A DNA stretch of 64,000 nt, from positions 70,178 through 134,177 of the forward strand of contig JBAZWD010000007.1 in the NCBI GenBank assembly GCA_041660525.1, read 5' to 3'. Numbering within the stretch: the stretch's first letter is position 1; every line of letters starts with the position of its first letter. The notes under the pieces are model-generated. The model had not been told where the DNA came from. It did not search any database and saw only the letters and a list, made by a program, of their open reading frames with translations. The stretch is from JABCZS01 sp041660525 (GTDB lineage: Bacteria; Pseudomonadota; Gammaproteobacteria; JABCZS01). A program made the translations under genes and the position numbers. Below, one piece after another: positions 1 through 8,544 of the stretch.

Positions 1-266
1 GTTCACGTCCAATTGGCATATTGCAAATGGAAGATGAATCCGGAATCGATAATAAAATATTAGCTGTTCCAGTAAACAAATTATCGCGCCAATATGATCA
101 CATTAAATCTTATACCGATGTTGATCAAATTTTAATTGCTCAAATTGAACATTTCTTTGCGCAATACAAAAGTTTAGAACCTGGGAAATGGGTGAAAATT
201 ACCGGTTGGGCTGGATTAGATGCCGCTCGTGCTGAAATTAAAAGCGGCATCGCACGTTTTAAATAA
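1..266 (+). CDS. ppa: Inorganic pyrophosphatase, C-terminal part
   Basis: This is the 3' end of a soluble family I inorganic pyrophosphatase, which hydrolyses pyrophosphate and so drives biosynthetic reactions in the cytoplasm. The open frame runs in from the window edge; its first visible residues, SRPIGILQMEDESGIDNKIL, match the conserved family stretch RPxGxLxMxDExGxDxKI that carries acidic metal-binding residues. The end, with its LEPGKWVKITGW motif followed by the AxxEI helix, also fits the family. About half of the protein lies outside the window. The stop is 2 bases from the end of the convergent copper chaperone gene. Confidence 0.93.
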   Translation, partial: SRPIGILQMEDESGIDNKILAVPVNKLSRQYDHIKSYTDVDQILIAQIEHFFAQYKSLEPGKWVKITGWAGLDAARAEIKSGIARFK

Positions 267-268
267 GT

Positions 269-736
269 TTAATGATTGTGAGCAGCAGCGTGATTATCAA
301 CAACGGGCACATCCGTACAGATATTTGCGCTGTCTTTAAATTCCAAACAAATCGGCACTAAGGTATCTTTTGTTAATTCTGTATTTACATTCATCAACAT
401 AATATGAAAATCACCGGGTTGAAACACCACTTGCTGGCCTGGCAAAATAGTGATGAAATCTACTGGACGCATTTTCATCATGCCCTCTTGCATGGTTACA
501 GAATGTAATTCTGTATTCTGCGCCATGGATGATGCTGCGCCATTTAAGATATAAGTTTGTTTAGTATTATTATTAATGGTCATATAGGCTGCCGTATTTT
601 TTTGCCCTGGAATTAAGGGTTGCACATAAGCGCCCGTGATCACCAAATCAGAATTTGTAATAGGCTGCGCAGAATTATCTGCATAAACAGTTACACTGCA
701 AAGACTCAAAAAACATGCACTTAATAATTTTCTCAT
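269..736 (-). CDS. PCu(A)C-type periplasmic copper chaperone
   Basis: Periplasmic copper chaperone of the PCu(A)C (DUF461) family, which delivers Cu(I), typically to the CuA site of cytochrome oxidase. Residues 1-19 form a clear signal peptide ending VYA. The mature part has the family features: GAYVQPLIPGQKNTAAYMTI, then ELHSVTMQEGMMKMR, then PGDFHIMLM, which supply the His and Met copper ligands. A longer frame begins inside acnA, but the ATG at 736 directly precedes the signal peptide and has an AAGGA ribosome site, so it is preferred (155 residues). It lies 10 bases after acnA on the same strand. The His-rich tail (NHAAAHNH) may also bind metal; that is inference. Confidence 0.85.
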   Translation of the reverse strand: MRKLLSACFLSLCSVTVYADNSAQPITNSDLVITGAYVQPLIPGQKNTAAYMTINNNTKQTYILNGAASSMAQNTELHSVTMQEGMMKMRPVDFITILPGQQVVFQPGDFHIMLMNVNTELTKDTLVPICLEFKDSANICTDVPVVDNHAAAHNH

Positions 737-746
737 GGTTTTTTCC

Positions 747-3392
747 TTATTTTTTATGAAGTAATTCGCGCAGAACATAATGTAAAATTCCACCGTGCTT
801 ATAATAAGCAATTTCTTGTGGCGTATCTAAACGTACCGATACATTAAAACTTGATGAACCACCTTGTTTATTGTGGGCAACTACTGTAATTTCAGACGCA
901 GTACCATCGCCTAAACCTTGAATATCAAAGACTTCTTCACCGGTTAATTCCAAGTTCGTTGCATTTTGTCCATTGATAAATTCTAATGGCAAAATACCCA
1001 TACCAATTAAATTGGAACGGTGGATACGTTCAAAGCTCACCGCAATAACCGCTTTTACACCTAATAAACAAGGTCCTTTTGCAGCCCAATCACGTGACGA
1101 TCCAGAACCGTATTCACTGCCTGCTAAAATAATCAATGGCGTATTTTCTTTTTTATAATGCATACTCGCATCATATATCGACATGATTTCATTACTCGGC
1201 ATGAGTTTCGTCCAGCCGCCTTGCGTGCCTGGCGCTAATTGATTTTTCAAGCGCACATTCGCAAATGTACCACGCATCATGACTTCATGATTGCCACGGC
1301 GTGAGCCATAAGAATTAAAATCACTGACTTTTACACCTTGTGCAATTAAATAACGACCCGCGGGCGAATCTTTCGCGATATCACCTGCCGGTGAAATATG
1401 ATCTGTGGTTACACTATCACCCAATAAAGCTAAACAACGTGCGCTTTCTATCGGATGAATTCCCGGAGCATTCGTAGACATATTTTCAAAATAAGGCGGA
1501 TTTTTTACATAGGTTGAATCGGCTTGCCATGCATATAATTCACCCTTTAACACTTGCAATGCATTCCAATTTTTATCGCCTTGATAAACACTTTTATAAC
1601 TATCGGTGAACATTTGTGCTTGAACACTGCGCGCCACACATTCATTGATTTCTTGTTGGGTCGGCCACAAATCACGTAAATACACCGCGTTTTCTTGACT
1701 ATCTTGCCCTATCGGATCAAGCTCCCAATCCATATCCATACGACCTGCTAATGCATAAGCCACAACTAAAGGCGGCGAAGCTAAATAATTCATTTGCACT
1801 TGCGGATGAATGCGGCCTTCAAAATTACGATTCCCGGATAATACGGCGCACACAGTTAAATCTTTATCTTCAACAATTTGACTGACCTGCGTCGGTAATG
1901 GTCCGGAATTACCAATACATGTGGTGCAACCATAACCAACTAATTGAAAACCTAATGCATCTAAATGTTTTGTTAAACCTGCGTGATTTAAATATTCGGT
2001 TACCACACGCGAGCCGGGCGCTAAACTTGTTTTTACCCAATTAGGTACTTTTAAACCTTTTTCATGGGCTTTTTTCGCGACTAATCCTGCGGCTAACATG
2101 ACAGCGGGATTAGACGTATTGGTGCAACTGGTAATAGCAGCAATAACAACAGCGCCATTTTGCAATTGCGTGGCTTCATTTAAAACTGTATTGGGCGCAA
2201 AATTTTGCAAATCACTTAAAAATATAGATTTTGCTTGTCTTAATAAAATGCGATCTTGTGGACGCTTTGGACCTGCAATACAAGGCTCAACTTCGCTTAA
2301 ATCTAAAAATAAAGTATCGTTAAATGCAGGCTCGATAGAATGTTCATCACGGAATAATCCCTGCGCACGGCAATAAGCTTCAATGACTGCAATTTGATGA
2401 GGGTCACGACCTGTTAATTTTAAATAATCCAGGGTTGCTTTATCCACCGGAAAAAATCCTACAGTTGAACCATTTTCAGGCGACATATTGGCGATAGTGG
2501 CACGATCGGCAACCGGCAATTCATTTAAGCCTTCACCGTAAAATTCAACAAATTTTCCGACTACGCCTTTTTGTCTTAATATTTGGGTAACGGTTAATAC
2601 CAAATCGGTAGCAGTGGCACCTTCGGGTAAATGTCCTGTTAATTTAAAACCTATTACTTGCGGAATTAACATGGAAACGGCTTGACCTAACATTGCAGCT
2701 TCTGCTTCAATACCGCCAACACCCCAACCTAAAACACCTAGACCATTAATCATCGGTGTATGTGAATCCGTGCCCACAACTGTATCAGGATAAACCCAAT
2801 TTTCTGCGTCTGATTCTTGAATAAAAGCTACGCGGCCTAAATATTCCAAATTCACTTGATGCACTATCCCAGTATCGGGCGGCACGACTTTAAAATTAGA
2901 AAGCGCTGTTTGTCCCCAACGCAAAAATGCATAACGCTCTTTATTGCGCTCAAATTCAAATTGGCCATTAATTTCCATAGCATCTTTACTGCCAAACTTA
3001 TCCACTTGAACAGAATGATCAATCACCAGCTCAACAGGTTGCAGCGGATTAATGCAGCCGACATCGCCACCTATTTTCTTCATGGCATCGCGCATCGCGG
3101 CTAAATCCACAATCGCGGGCACACCGGTAAAATCTTGCAATAAAACCCGGGCAGGCATAAAAGGAATTTCTGCTTCTATTTTTTTAAGATGCGAATGATC
3201 AAGTAACGCTTTAATATGATGCGCAGTCACATTCACGCCATCTTCACGGCGCAATAAATTTTCGAGTAATATTTTTAAAGAAATCGGTAAATGTTTTAAC
3301 CCACTATCTTTGGGCAACTGACTGAGATTGCAATATGTGTATTTTTTTCCGTTCACGTCTAATTGCGCGCGGGTTTTGAATGTATCTAGCAT
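747..3392 (-). CDS. acnA: Aconitate hydratase A
   Basis: TCA-cycle aconitase converting citrate to isocitrate through a [4Fe-4S] cluster. The 881-residue length is normal for AcnA. Cluster cysteines are in SCTNTSNP near residue 425 and in GCTTCIGNSGPL near 490; DSHTPMINGLGVLGWGVGG and the C-terminal swivel-domain sequence GSEYGSGSSRDWAAKG are both present. A strong AAGGAG site precedes the ATG at 3392. The copper chaperone gene follows 10 bases downstream on the same strand, so the two may be cotranscribed. No break or missing residue was seen. Confidence 0.97.
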   Translation of the reverse strand: MLDTFKTRAQLDVNGKKYTYCNLSQLPKDSGLKHLPISLKILLENLLRREDGVNVTAHHIKALLDHSHLKKIEAEIPFMPARVLLQDFTGVPAIVDLAAMRDAMKKIGGDVGCINPLQPVELVIDHSVQVDKFGSKDAMEINGQFEFERNKERYAFLRWGQTALSNFKVVPPDTGIVHQVNLEYLGRVAFIQESDAENWVYPDTVVGTDSHTPMINGLGVLGWGVGGIEAEAAMLGQAVSMLIPQVIGFKLTGHLPEGATATDLVLTVTQILRQKGVVGKFVEFYGEGLNELPVADRATIANMSPENGSTVGFFPVDKATLDYLKLTGRDPHQIAVIEAYCRAQGLFRDEHSIEPAFNDTLFLDLSEVEPCIAGPKRPQDRILLRQAKSIFLSDLQNFAPNTVLNEATQLQNGAVVIAAITSCTNTSNPAVMLAAGLVAKKAHEKGLKVPNWVKTSLAPGSRVVTEYLNHAGLTKHLDALGFQLVGYGCTTCIGNSGPLPTQVSQIVEDKDLTVCAVLSGNRNFEGRIHPQVQMNYLASPPLVVAYALAGRMDMDWELDPIGQDSQENAVYLRDLWPTQQEINECVARSVQAQMFTDSYKSVYQGDKNWNALQVLKGELYAWQADSTYVKNPPYFENMSTNAPGIHPIESARCLALLGDSVTTDHISPAGDIAKDSPAGRYLIAQGVKVSDFNSYGSRRGNHEVMMRGTFANVRLKNQLAPGTQGGWTKLMPSNEIMSIYDASMHYKKENTPLIILAGSEYGSGSSRDWAAKGPCLLGVKAVIAVSFERIHRSNLIGMGILPLEFINGQNATNLELTGEEVFDIQGLGDGTASEITVVAHNKQGGSSSFNVSVRLDTPQEIAYYKHGGILHYVLRELLHKK

Positions 3393-3426
3393 GGGGAACT
3401 CCTTTTAAGCACTAATTATAAGCTAC

Positions 3427-4757
3427 TTATGCCCGCTTAAACATCTTAATTTCAAAAAATATCCAACCTAATAACCCGGTTGCAGCTAATCCTGTGGCTA
3501 GTCCCCACCATACACCGACTACACCATGCTGCCAAACAAAAGCAAATAAATAAGCCAATGGCGCGCCTATGCACCAATAGCCAATGATCGCAATAATCAT
3601 CGGTTTAAAACCTTCTTCTAAGCCGCGAAGGATTCCGAATATAATACCTTGCATGCCATCGAAGAGCTGAAAAACTGCGGCCACCATTAATAAACTTACA
3701 GCCAGTGAAAAAACATCGCTCATTTGCGCATCATTAAAATAAGTGAATAAATAAATAAAAGGCTCAGGAATAAACAAAAATAAAATGCCGGAATGCTCAT
3801 CCAGATTAAACCGATAAATACACCCGCGCGGCCTATTGCATGAATGCGTTTAAAATTTTTATCACCAAACGCTTCACTGACGGTGACGGACGTTGCATTC
3901 GCAATACCCACAGAAACCATATAAGTTAAAAATGCCAATTGAATTGCCGCATTGTGTGCAGCCAAAGCCACTACTCCAAATAAACCAGCCAAAAATACAC
4001 CTAAGGTAAAAAAACCAGCTTCAAAAGTAAATATCATGCCCATGGGAAAACCAAGACGCATTATCTTAAGCAATATATTGGGTATAAAAAATTTAGCATC
4101 ACGCAATAAACCATACGCTTTAAGTTTTGGATTAAACAAGACACAAGCTATCATCACTAAACACATGATTAAAAAAACTAAACTGCTCGCCAAACCCAAA
4201 TTAATAACGCCTAAACTTGGAAAAGTATGAACAAAAAATAAATTTAAAATAATATTTAAAAGCATCGCCCCAAAAGTAATTGTGGTGACGAGCTGCGGCT
4301 GCAGAACACCAATCGTAAATGCACGCAAAGTCATAAATAAAAGATTAGGCAACATGCCCCAGGCAATAGCACCCAAATATAAACTGGCTGTATGCACAAC
4401 GATAGGTTCTTGGCCTAAAAAAACCAATATCGCCTCGATATTCCATAATATAAAACTAAAACATAAGGCTAACAAACCCGCAATCAATAAACCCGCATGC
4501 ACTATATTTTTAACCATCAGTGCATCATCTTTATGCGACGTGACCAAATTAGTAATGACCGTAATCACACCAAAACTAAACATTTGTAAAAAAGAAAATG
4601 CCGTGCCACCTAAGCCAGCACCAGCCAAAGCTTCGGTTCCTAAAAAACCCATCATGATCACATCGGTAAATACAATACCGACCTGCGCAAGCTGGGCCAA
4701 AATCAAAGGCCAGGATAATTTTAAGATGTGCGGAAATTCACGGAAAGTTGCATTCAT
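3427..4757 (-). pseudogene. MATE family efflux transporter, frameshifted
   Basis: NorM-like MATE multidrug/cation antiporter of the inner membrane, split in two frames. The upstream part (345 residues, from ATG 4757) starts FREFPHILKLSWPLILAQLA and has about ten membrane segments. It then runs out of frame into LFLSLLFIYSLILMMRK. The adjoining frame (3777-3427) continues with PEPFIYLF and the last two or three helices, ending KMFKRA. Joined, the two give about 450 residues, the usual length. The break falls in an A-rich run on the plus strand at about 3772-3785, so a homopolymer sequencing error is possible. Its ATG overlaps the preceding kinase-like gene by 4 bases (ATGA), indicating translational coupling. 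Confidence 0.8.
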
Positions 4758-5779
4758 AATAATCGCTGTTCAAATAGACTGGGCTGCGCGTTTTCAACAT
4801 TGCATCCAGGTGCAAACATATTAATAAAATGTTGATACATTACTTCTCTAGTTTTACCACCTTCTGAAGATAACAACAATAGCTGCACATATTCTGCGAC
4901 ATCCTCGAGAATACGTTCATGCCGATAATACGCCAGCAAATTCATATTTATTTGGGTATCACCATAGCCTTGATAAAACAATTCTTCTTCATCACGTTTA
5001 TTCCAGACATTACAGATGCCCGCGCCTATAAACATTAAATCACGCTCTTTAGGTGCAAGCATGGTATGCCTGGTAACATCCCAGTCAACGATATATAGGG
5101 AATTATCCTCAGCGATTAACACATTTCCAGCATGAAGATCAGCGTGACACAGTACAAAGGGAGCAGAATCATGCTGACATTTTCGAGCATATATTTCACT
5201 TTGTTCGACCAATTGTTGAATCACTGTAATGTGCGACTTTATAAAAGCCAATAAATCTTGCGAAATGTTATCACCAAATGGCTTACCTTCGAATAAGGGA
5301 TAAAATCCCCTAACCATTTACCGGGATGAAGGCGAAAAATTTTCACATCGCAACTGCTCTGCAATAGCAAGTGGAACTTTGAGTTCATGCACTTGTCTTA
5401 AACCCTTTCCTAAGGTTACCCAGTGATCATCAGTTAAGTTTTGATTAAAACCATTTTTTCCTTCAATAAAAGGATCTACGGTCAAAGTTAAATCTCCCAT
5501 ATGTGCAAAAGATTGCTGATCCTTTGTTGTCATCGGAGGAATAATCAATTGAATATTAGCCTGATGTAACAATTTCAAAATGGCTGTACCAATATGGTGA
5601 TCATCGCCATGTTTTAGTTTTACAAAATAAGAAATCTTCTCGGCTGTTTCTGCACGATATACAAACGCATTCATATCCGCACCTAGAGGCAATTCCGTGA
5701 GCGTCTGAATGTTGATGCCATAATTGATTTTCAAACTATCAATAATTTGGAAGTCTTCTGGAATCATCGATTTATTCAT
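4754..5779 (-). pseudogene. APH(9)-like spectinomycin phosphotransferase, in-frame stop
   Basis: Antibiotic-phosphotransferase-fold protein resembling the Legionella pneumophila spectinomycin kinase APH(9)-Ia, as recalled from memory. The first 153 codons hold the N-lobe (GADMNAFVYRAE, FVKLKHGDDHHIGTAILKLL, LGKGLRQVHE). After ENFSPSSR comes TAA at 5318-5320, and the same frame continues directly with MVRGFY and the C-lobe. The C-lobe carries the catalytic loop CHADLHAGNVL and the metal-binding IVDWD, then LAPKERDLMFIGAG. The Legionella enzyme, as I recall it, reads SPKWREIVRSFY here, so TAA appears to replace a Glu codon (GAA to TAA). Without the stop the product would be 341 residues, close to the family length. 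The two halves could be made separately through the ATG right after the stop. It overlaps the GNAT gene by 8 bases and the MATE gene by 4. Confidence 0.82.
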
Positions 5780-6032
5780 GCGAATATCTTTCTAAATACA
5801 ATTGCACATAAGGACAACTAGGAATCACATCATAATGATTCGCTTTCGCATAATCAAATCCTGCTTTCACTAACATTTGCGCAATTTTTCCACCGCGTAA
5901 TTCGGGCGGTACAAAAGTACTGTAAAAATCTAGCGTTTTCTCATCGACAACCGCGTAACTTAAATGAGCTTCCCCTTCAGGAAAGATGATATAAAACTTG
6001 TGTTCAGTTGTATCGTGTAAAATTGTAGTCAT
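5772..6032 (-). CDS. Small GNAT-type N-acetyltransferase
   Basis: An 86-residue protein of the short GNAT group (COG2388/YjdJ type), probably an acetyl-CoA-dependent acetyltransferase of unknown substrate. The segment EAHLSYAVVDEKTLDFYSTF followed by VPPELRGGKIAQMLVKAGFDYAKAN matches the strand-and-helix acetyl-CoA-binding core, with RGGKIAQ in place of the R/QxxGxG/A loop. The end, VIPSCPYVQLYLERY, is typical of this subfamily. An AAGGAT site precedes the ATG. It heads the small same-strand group GNAT, APH(9)-like, MATE, with overlapping ends. Confidence 0.8.
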   Translation of the reverse strand: MTTILHDTTEHKFYIIFPEGEAHLSYAVVDEKTLDFYSTFVPPELRGGKIAQMLVKAGFDYAKANHYDVIPSCPYVQLYLERYSHE

Positions 6033-6081
6033 TATGAAATATCCTTATGTTGGCTAATCATATTATTATATACCTGATCCT

Positions 6082-6292
6082 CAGGCCGAAGGCCTGTAAG
6101 TTTATAGCCCGGGGTCTAGGCACGTCCTCGTGCCGTAACCCCGGGTAAGAATAATTAATATATTTAGCGCTGAAAGCGCGCAAGATTCCCAAACGCGCTT
6201 TCAGCGCTTTACCTTATCTCTATTCTCAACCCAGGGTTACGGCACGAAGACGCACCTAGACCCTGGGCTAAAAACTGCGAGGCCTTCGGCCT
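6082..6292. repeat. Nested palindromic inverted repeat of about 210 bp
   Basis: This fills most of the 323-base gap between the GNAT gene and the PIN-domain gene. Two arms of about 70 bases (6082-6152 and 6221-6292) are imperfect reverse complements. Each arm itself contains palindromes: GGCCGAAGGCC or GGCCTTCGGCC at the outer ends, and a CCCGGGGTCTAGG... hairpin (CCCAGGGTT... in the other arm). The centre is another inverted pair, AGCGCTGAAAGCGCG at 6166-6180 and CGCGCTTTCAGCGCT at 6194-6208. No open frame is present. It looks like a MITE- or REP-type element, or a long bidirectional terminator-like structure. Confidence 0.85.
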
Positions 6293-6355
6293 CAAAAAAT
6301 AAGCAATGACCCCAAAATAATTACAATTTTCATAAATACTCTCCTCTGTTTTAAA

Positions 6356-6874
6356 TTACGACACCATCTCCGTAAACGAATTAACATTCATAGTGAATCT
6401 ATACCTATTCTCCAATACTCTTTTGATCTCATCAGCTCTTTGAGCTGTAATGATTTTTTCTTTTACAAGCTGTATTAGCAAATCTTGTGTGGTTAGTATT
6501 TTAAGTTCCGGATGCAGTTTCAGTGCTTGCTTTCGGGCTCTTCTATCATCAATCGCTAATAAATAAGATCTGTTTATTGCGCAAGCAATTGCTGAACATT
6601 CTCCAGCGCCTAGTCTTCCGGGTGTGCTGAATTTTTCAAATAACTCCAATTCTTCTGGCTGGTCTACGCGAATGATTTCTATGTGACCTTCTTTAATTGC
6701 TTTTTTTAAACGTTCGAGTTGTATAGAGTAATATTCTGTCACTTCACTAAAAACATGCTCGGTAATCATAAATTTATAAGATATCTGCGCAAGCAGTTTG
6801 ATTTCATCAAGATTTAAAAAATTAATCAATACCGATGTATCGGTGATCACAATACTTACGTGAATTGCCTGCAT
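6356..6874 (-). CDS. DUF3368-type PIN-domain protein
   Basis: Predicted PIN-fold nuclease of the DUF3368 family (172 residues). Acidic residues of the fold are visible: ITDTSVLINFLN near the N-terminus, then a conserved Glu in the EHVFSEV helix, GRLGAGECSAIACA, and YLLAIDDRRARKQA. The C-terminus is helical (LLIQLVKEKIITAQRADEI). It starts 7 bases after the XRE/ImmA gene on the same strand, so the two form an operon. Pairs of a PIN protein with an XRE-metallopeptidase are predicted toxin-antitoxin-like modules; activity here is inference. Confidence 0.8.
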   Translation of the reverse strand: MQAIHVSIVITDTSVLINFLNLDEIKLLAQISYKFMITEHVFSEVTEYYSIQLERLKKAIKEGHIEIIRVDQPEELELFEKFSTPGRLGAGECSAIACAINRSYLLAIDDRRARKQALKLHPELKILTTQDLLIQLVKEKIITAQRADEIKRVLENRYRFTMNVNSFTEMVS

Positions 6875-6881
6875 ATTTCTT

Positions 6882-8114
6882 TTACTTCTTTACATCCCTT
6901 ATTGCCATATCTGCCAACTGATACAACTTCTCCCCTCCAATCCCAATTGCATCGCCCAGCTCAAAAATTCTGCCCCTTGAAATCTCTTCTTGTCGATAAG
7001 CTTCAATTGCTAAATGAATCAGCTGATTACGTAATTCTCTGTCCCATAATTTTTTATCTTGTTTTTGTTCAAGATCGTCATATAAATTAAGTTCACGTAA
7101 ATAGTTTTTGCCATTGTTTTCTTTGGCGATTAATTGTTCGCATTCATGTTCAGTGATATGACGCAAGCTACGTAGTCTATAAGTAGTCGCTTGGTAGCTT
7201 GCGCCGAAATGATGGGCGATTAAGGCTACGTCTTGGTGAGTGATATCTTGTGCTTTTGCATTAATGCGATTTTCTGCGCTGGTTTTACCACCGGTAATCA
7301 CATCGAAAATCACTTGCCCTTGTCGGCCTGGTTGTCCTTTATTGAGGTTACGTAATATATTTATCATACCTTCGGGTGGCATTAAAAAAGCTGCTGCGAA
7401 AGCATTGGCCCTGATTTCAATCAGATCTTTGTGATTATCTTTATTAGATATTTGTATTTTATTATCTCGGTCCAATAATGCATGTGCATATTCATGCGCA
7501 AATGAAAAACGTTTGCGCGCAATTACATGGGTTGCATTAACTAGGATGACTAAGCCGGTTTTGGGGTGATTCAAAAATAGACCTGACATGTTATCAGGTA
7601 AACGCGTACTTGATATCCAAATTCCTTGGTTATTGATAATATCAACGATATCCGCTATTGGCATGAAGCCAAGACCTAAACGTTTTCGTTCTTGCTCTGC
7701 AATTAATTCACCTTGACGCGCTGCATCTATTTTATTATGCGGAATAGGTAATGCATAAGTCGGCGGCTGCATATTGATATGACGACCTAATATTTTTTCT
7801 AGATTTATACCTTGATGACATAATTCTAGATGTTGTTTTACTTCTGGAATATTCTGTAAGAATGGCTCGGCACGATATAATAATACTTCGACTTCATCTT
7901 GATTTTCTGGCTCTTCTTCAAAAAAATATGCTGGAGGTTGCCGATAGAGTTTGGCAAGATTAATTAATTCAAAAGTAGAGATCAATCGATTACCAGCTTC
8001 TATTTGGGTAATGGCCGTACGTGGCAAACTCAACTGATCAGCCACCGCTTGCTGACTCATACCACAATCTTCTCTGGCTTGGCGTAATCTATGAGCAAGG
8101 TCTTTGGGATTCAT
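6882..8114 (-). CDS. XRE-family regulator with ImmA/IrrE metallopeptidase domain
   Basis: A 410-residue fusion of an N-terminal XRE helix-turn-helix (about residues 5-60, LRQAREDCGMSQQAVADQLS) with an ImmA/IrrE (COG2856) zinc-peptidase domain. The zinc motif HEYAH lies near residue 206 in RFSFAHEYAHALLD, and LMPPEG follows as is usual. Such proteins act as self-regulating repressors whose protease part relieves repression or cleaves a partner. A TAGGAG site precedes the ATG at 8114. A 10-bp inverted repeat upstream (8123-8182) may be its operator. The PIN gene follows 7 bases downstream. The last 100 residues are helical and without a family I recognise. Confidence 0.88.
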   Translation of the reverse strand: MNPKDLAHRLRQAREDCGMSQQAVADQLSLPRTAITQIEAGNRLISTFELINLAKLYRQPPAYFFEEEPENQDEVEVLLYRAEPFLQNIPEVKQHLELCHQGINLEKILGRHINMQPPTYALPIPHNKIDAARQGELIAEQERKRLGLGFMPIADIVDIINNQGIWISSTRLPDNMSGLFLNHPKTGLVILVNATHVIARKRFSFAHEYAHALLDRDNKIQISNKDNHKDLIEIRANAFAAAFLMPPEGMINILRNLNKGQPGRQGQVIFDVITGGKTSAENRINAKAQDITHQDVALIAHHFGASYQATTYRLRSLRHITEHECEQLIAKENNGKNYLRELNLYDDLEQKQDKKLWDRELRNQLIHLAIEAYRQEEISRGRIFELGDAIGIGGEKLYQLADMAIRDVKK

Positions 8115-8122
8115 CTAAACTC

Positions 8123-8182
8123 CTATAATTATCTATTATGATATATAAAAGAACATTTAATGTCAAATATAAATAATTATAG
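8123..8182. promoter_or_regulatory. Candidate XRE operator: inverted repeats before the XRE/ImmA gene
   Basis: CTATAATTAT at 8123-8132 and its exact reverse complement ATAATTATAG at 8173-8182 flank a central ACATTTAATGT palindrome at 8153-8163. The proximal arm abuts the ribosome site of the XRE gene. The arrangement suggests autoregulation, by analogy with other XRE repressors. The block also adjoins the end of dgkA at 8188. Confidence 0.5.
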
Positions 8183-8187
8183 TTCTA

Positions 8188-8544
8188 TTAAAGAACAATC
8201 ACTACCCAAACAATAACCATTAATACCAGCGAGAGCGTAACGCAGGCCGAAGCCATATCTTTAGCACGACCCGAAAGCTCATGAAATTCAGCTCCGAAGC
8301 GATCGACAATGGCTTCTAATGCAGAATTAAATAATTCAACAATAAGCACGAATATTACACTTACAATTAAAAGAAGTTTTTCAAGCGGTGTGATATTTAA
8401 AAATAAAGCGATCGGTATTAATATTAACGCCATGACACATTCTTGCCGAAATGCTTCTTCTAATTTCCACGCTGCTTTAAATCCCTGCCAAGAATTTTGT
8501 GTGGCTTTGAGCAAACGTTTTAAACCCTTATGTTTTGATTTCAT
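8188..8544 (-). CDS. dgkA: Diacylglycerol kinase
   Basis: Small integral-membrane diacylglycerol kinase, which recycles diacylglycerol to phosphatidic acid at the inner membrane. The 118-residue length and three membrane helices fit the family. The signature ELFNSALEAIVDR and the following GRAKDMASA carry the catalytic Glu and ATP/metal contacts; EEAFRQE in the N-terminal helix is also conserved. Its ATG overlaps the pirin stop by 2 bases (AATGA), so translation is probably coupled to pirin. Confidence 0.95.
   Translation of the reverse strand: MKSKHKGLKRLLKATQNSWQGFKAAWKLEEAFRQECVMALILIPIALFLNITPLEKLLLIVSVIFVLIVELFNSALEAIVDRFGAEFHELSGRAKDMASACVTLSLVLMVIVWVVIVL

Noticed and set aside
2098..2376. 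Open frame of 92 codons on the plus strand inside acnA
   Set aside because: It is antisense to a strongly conserved gene, has no ribosome site and no recognisable protein features; a shadow frame.
4282..4824. Plus-strand open frame of 180 codons opposite the MATE gene
   Set aside because: Its Lys/Pro/Ala-rich translation is the typical complement of a membrane-protein gene; no start signals.
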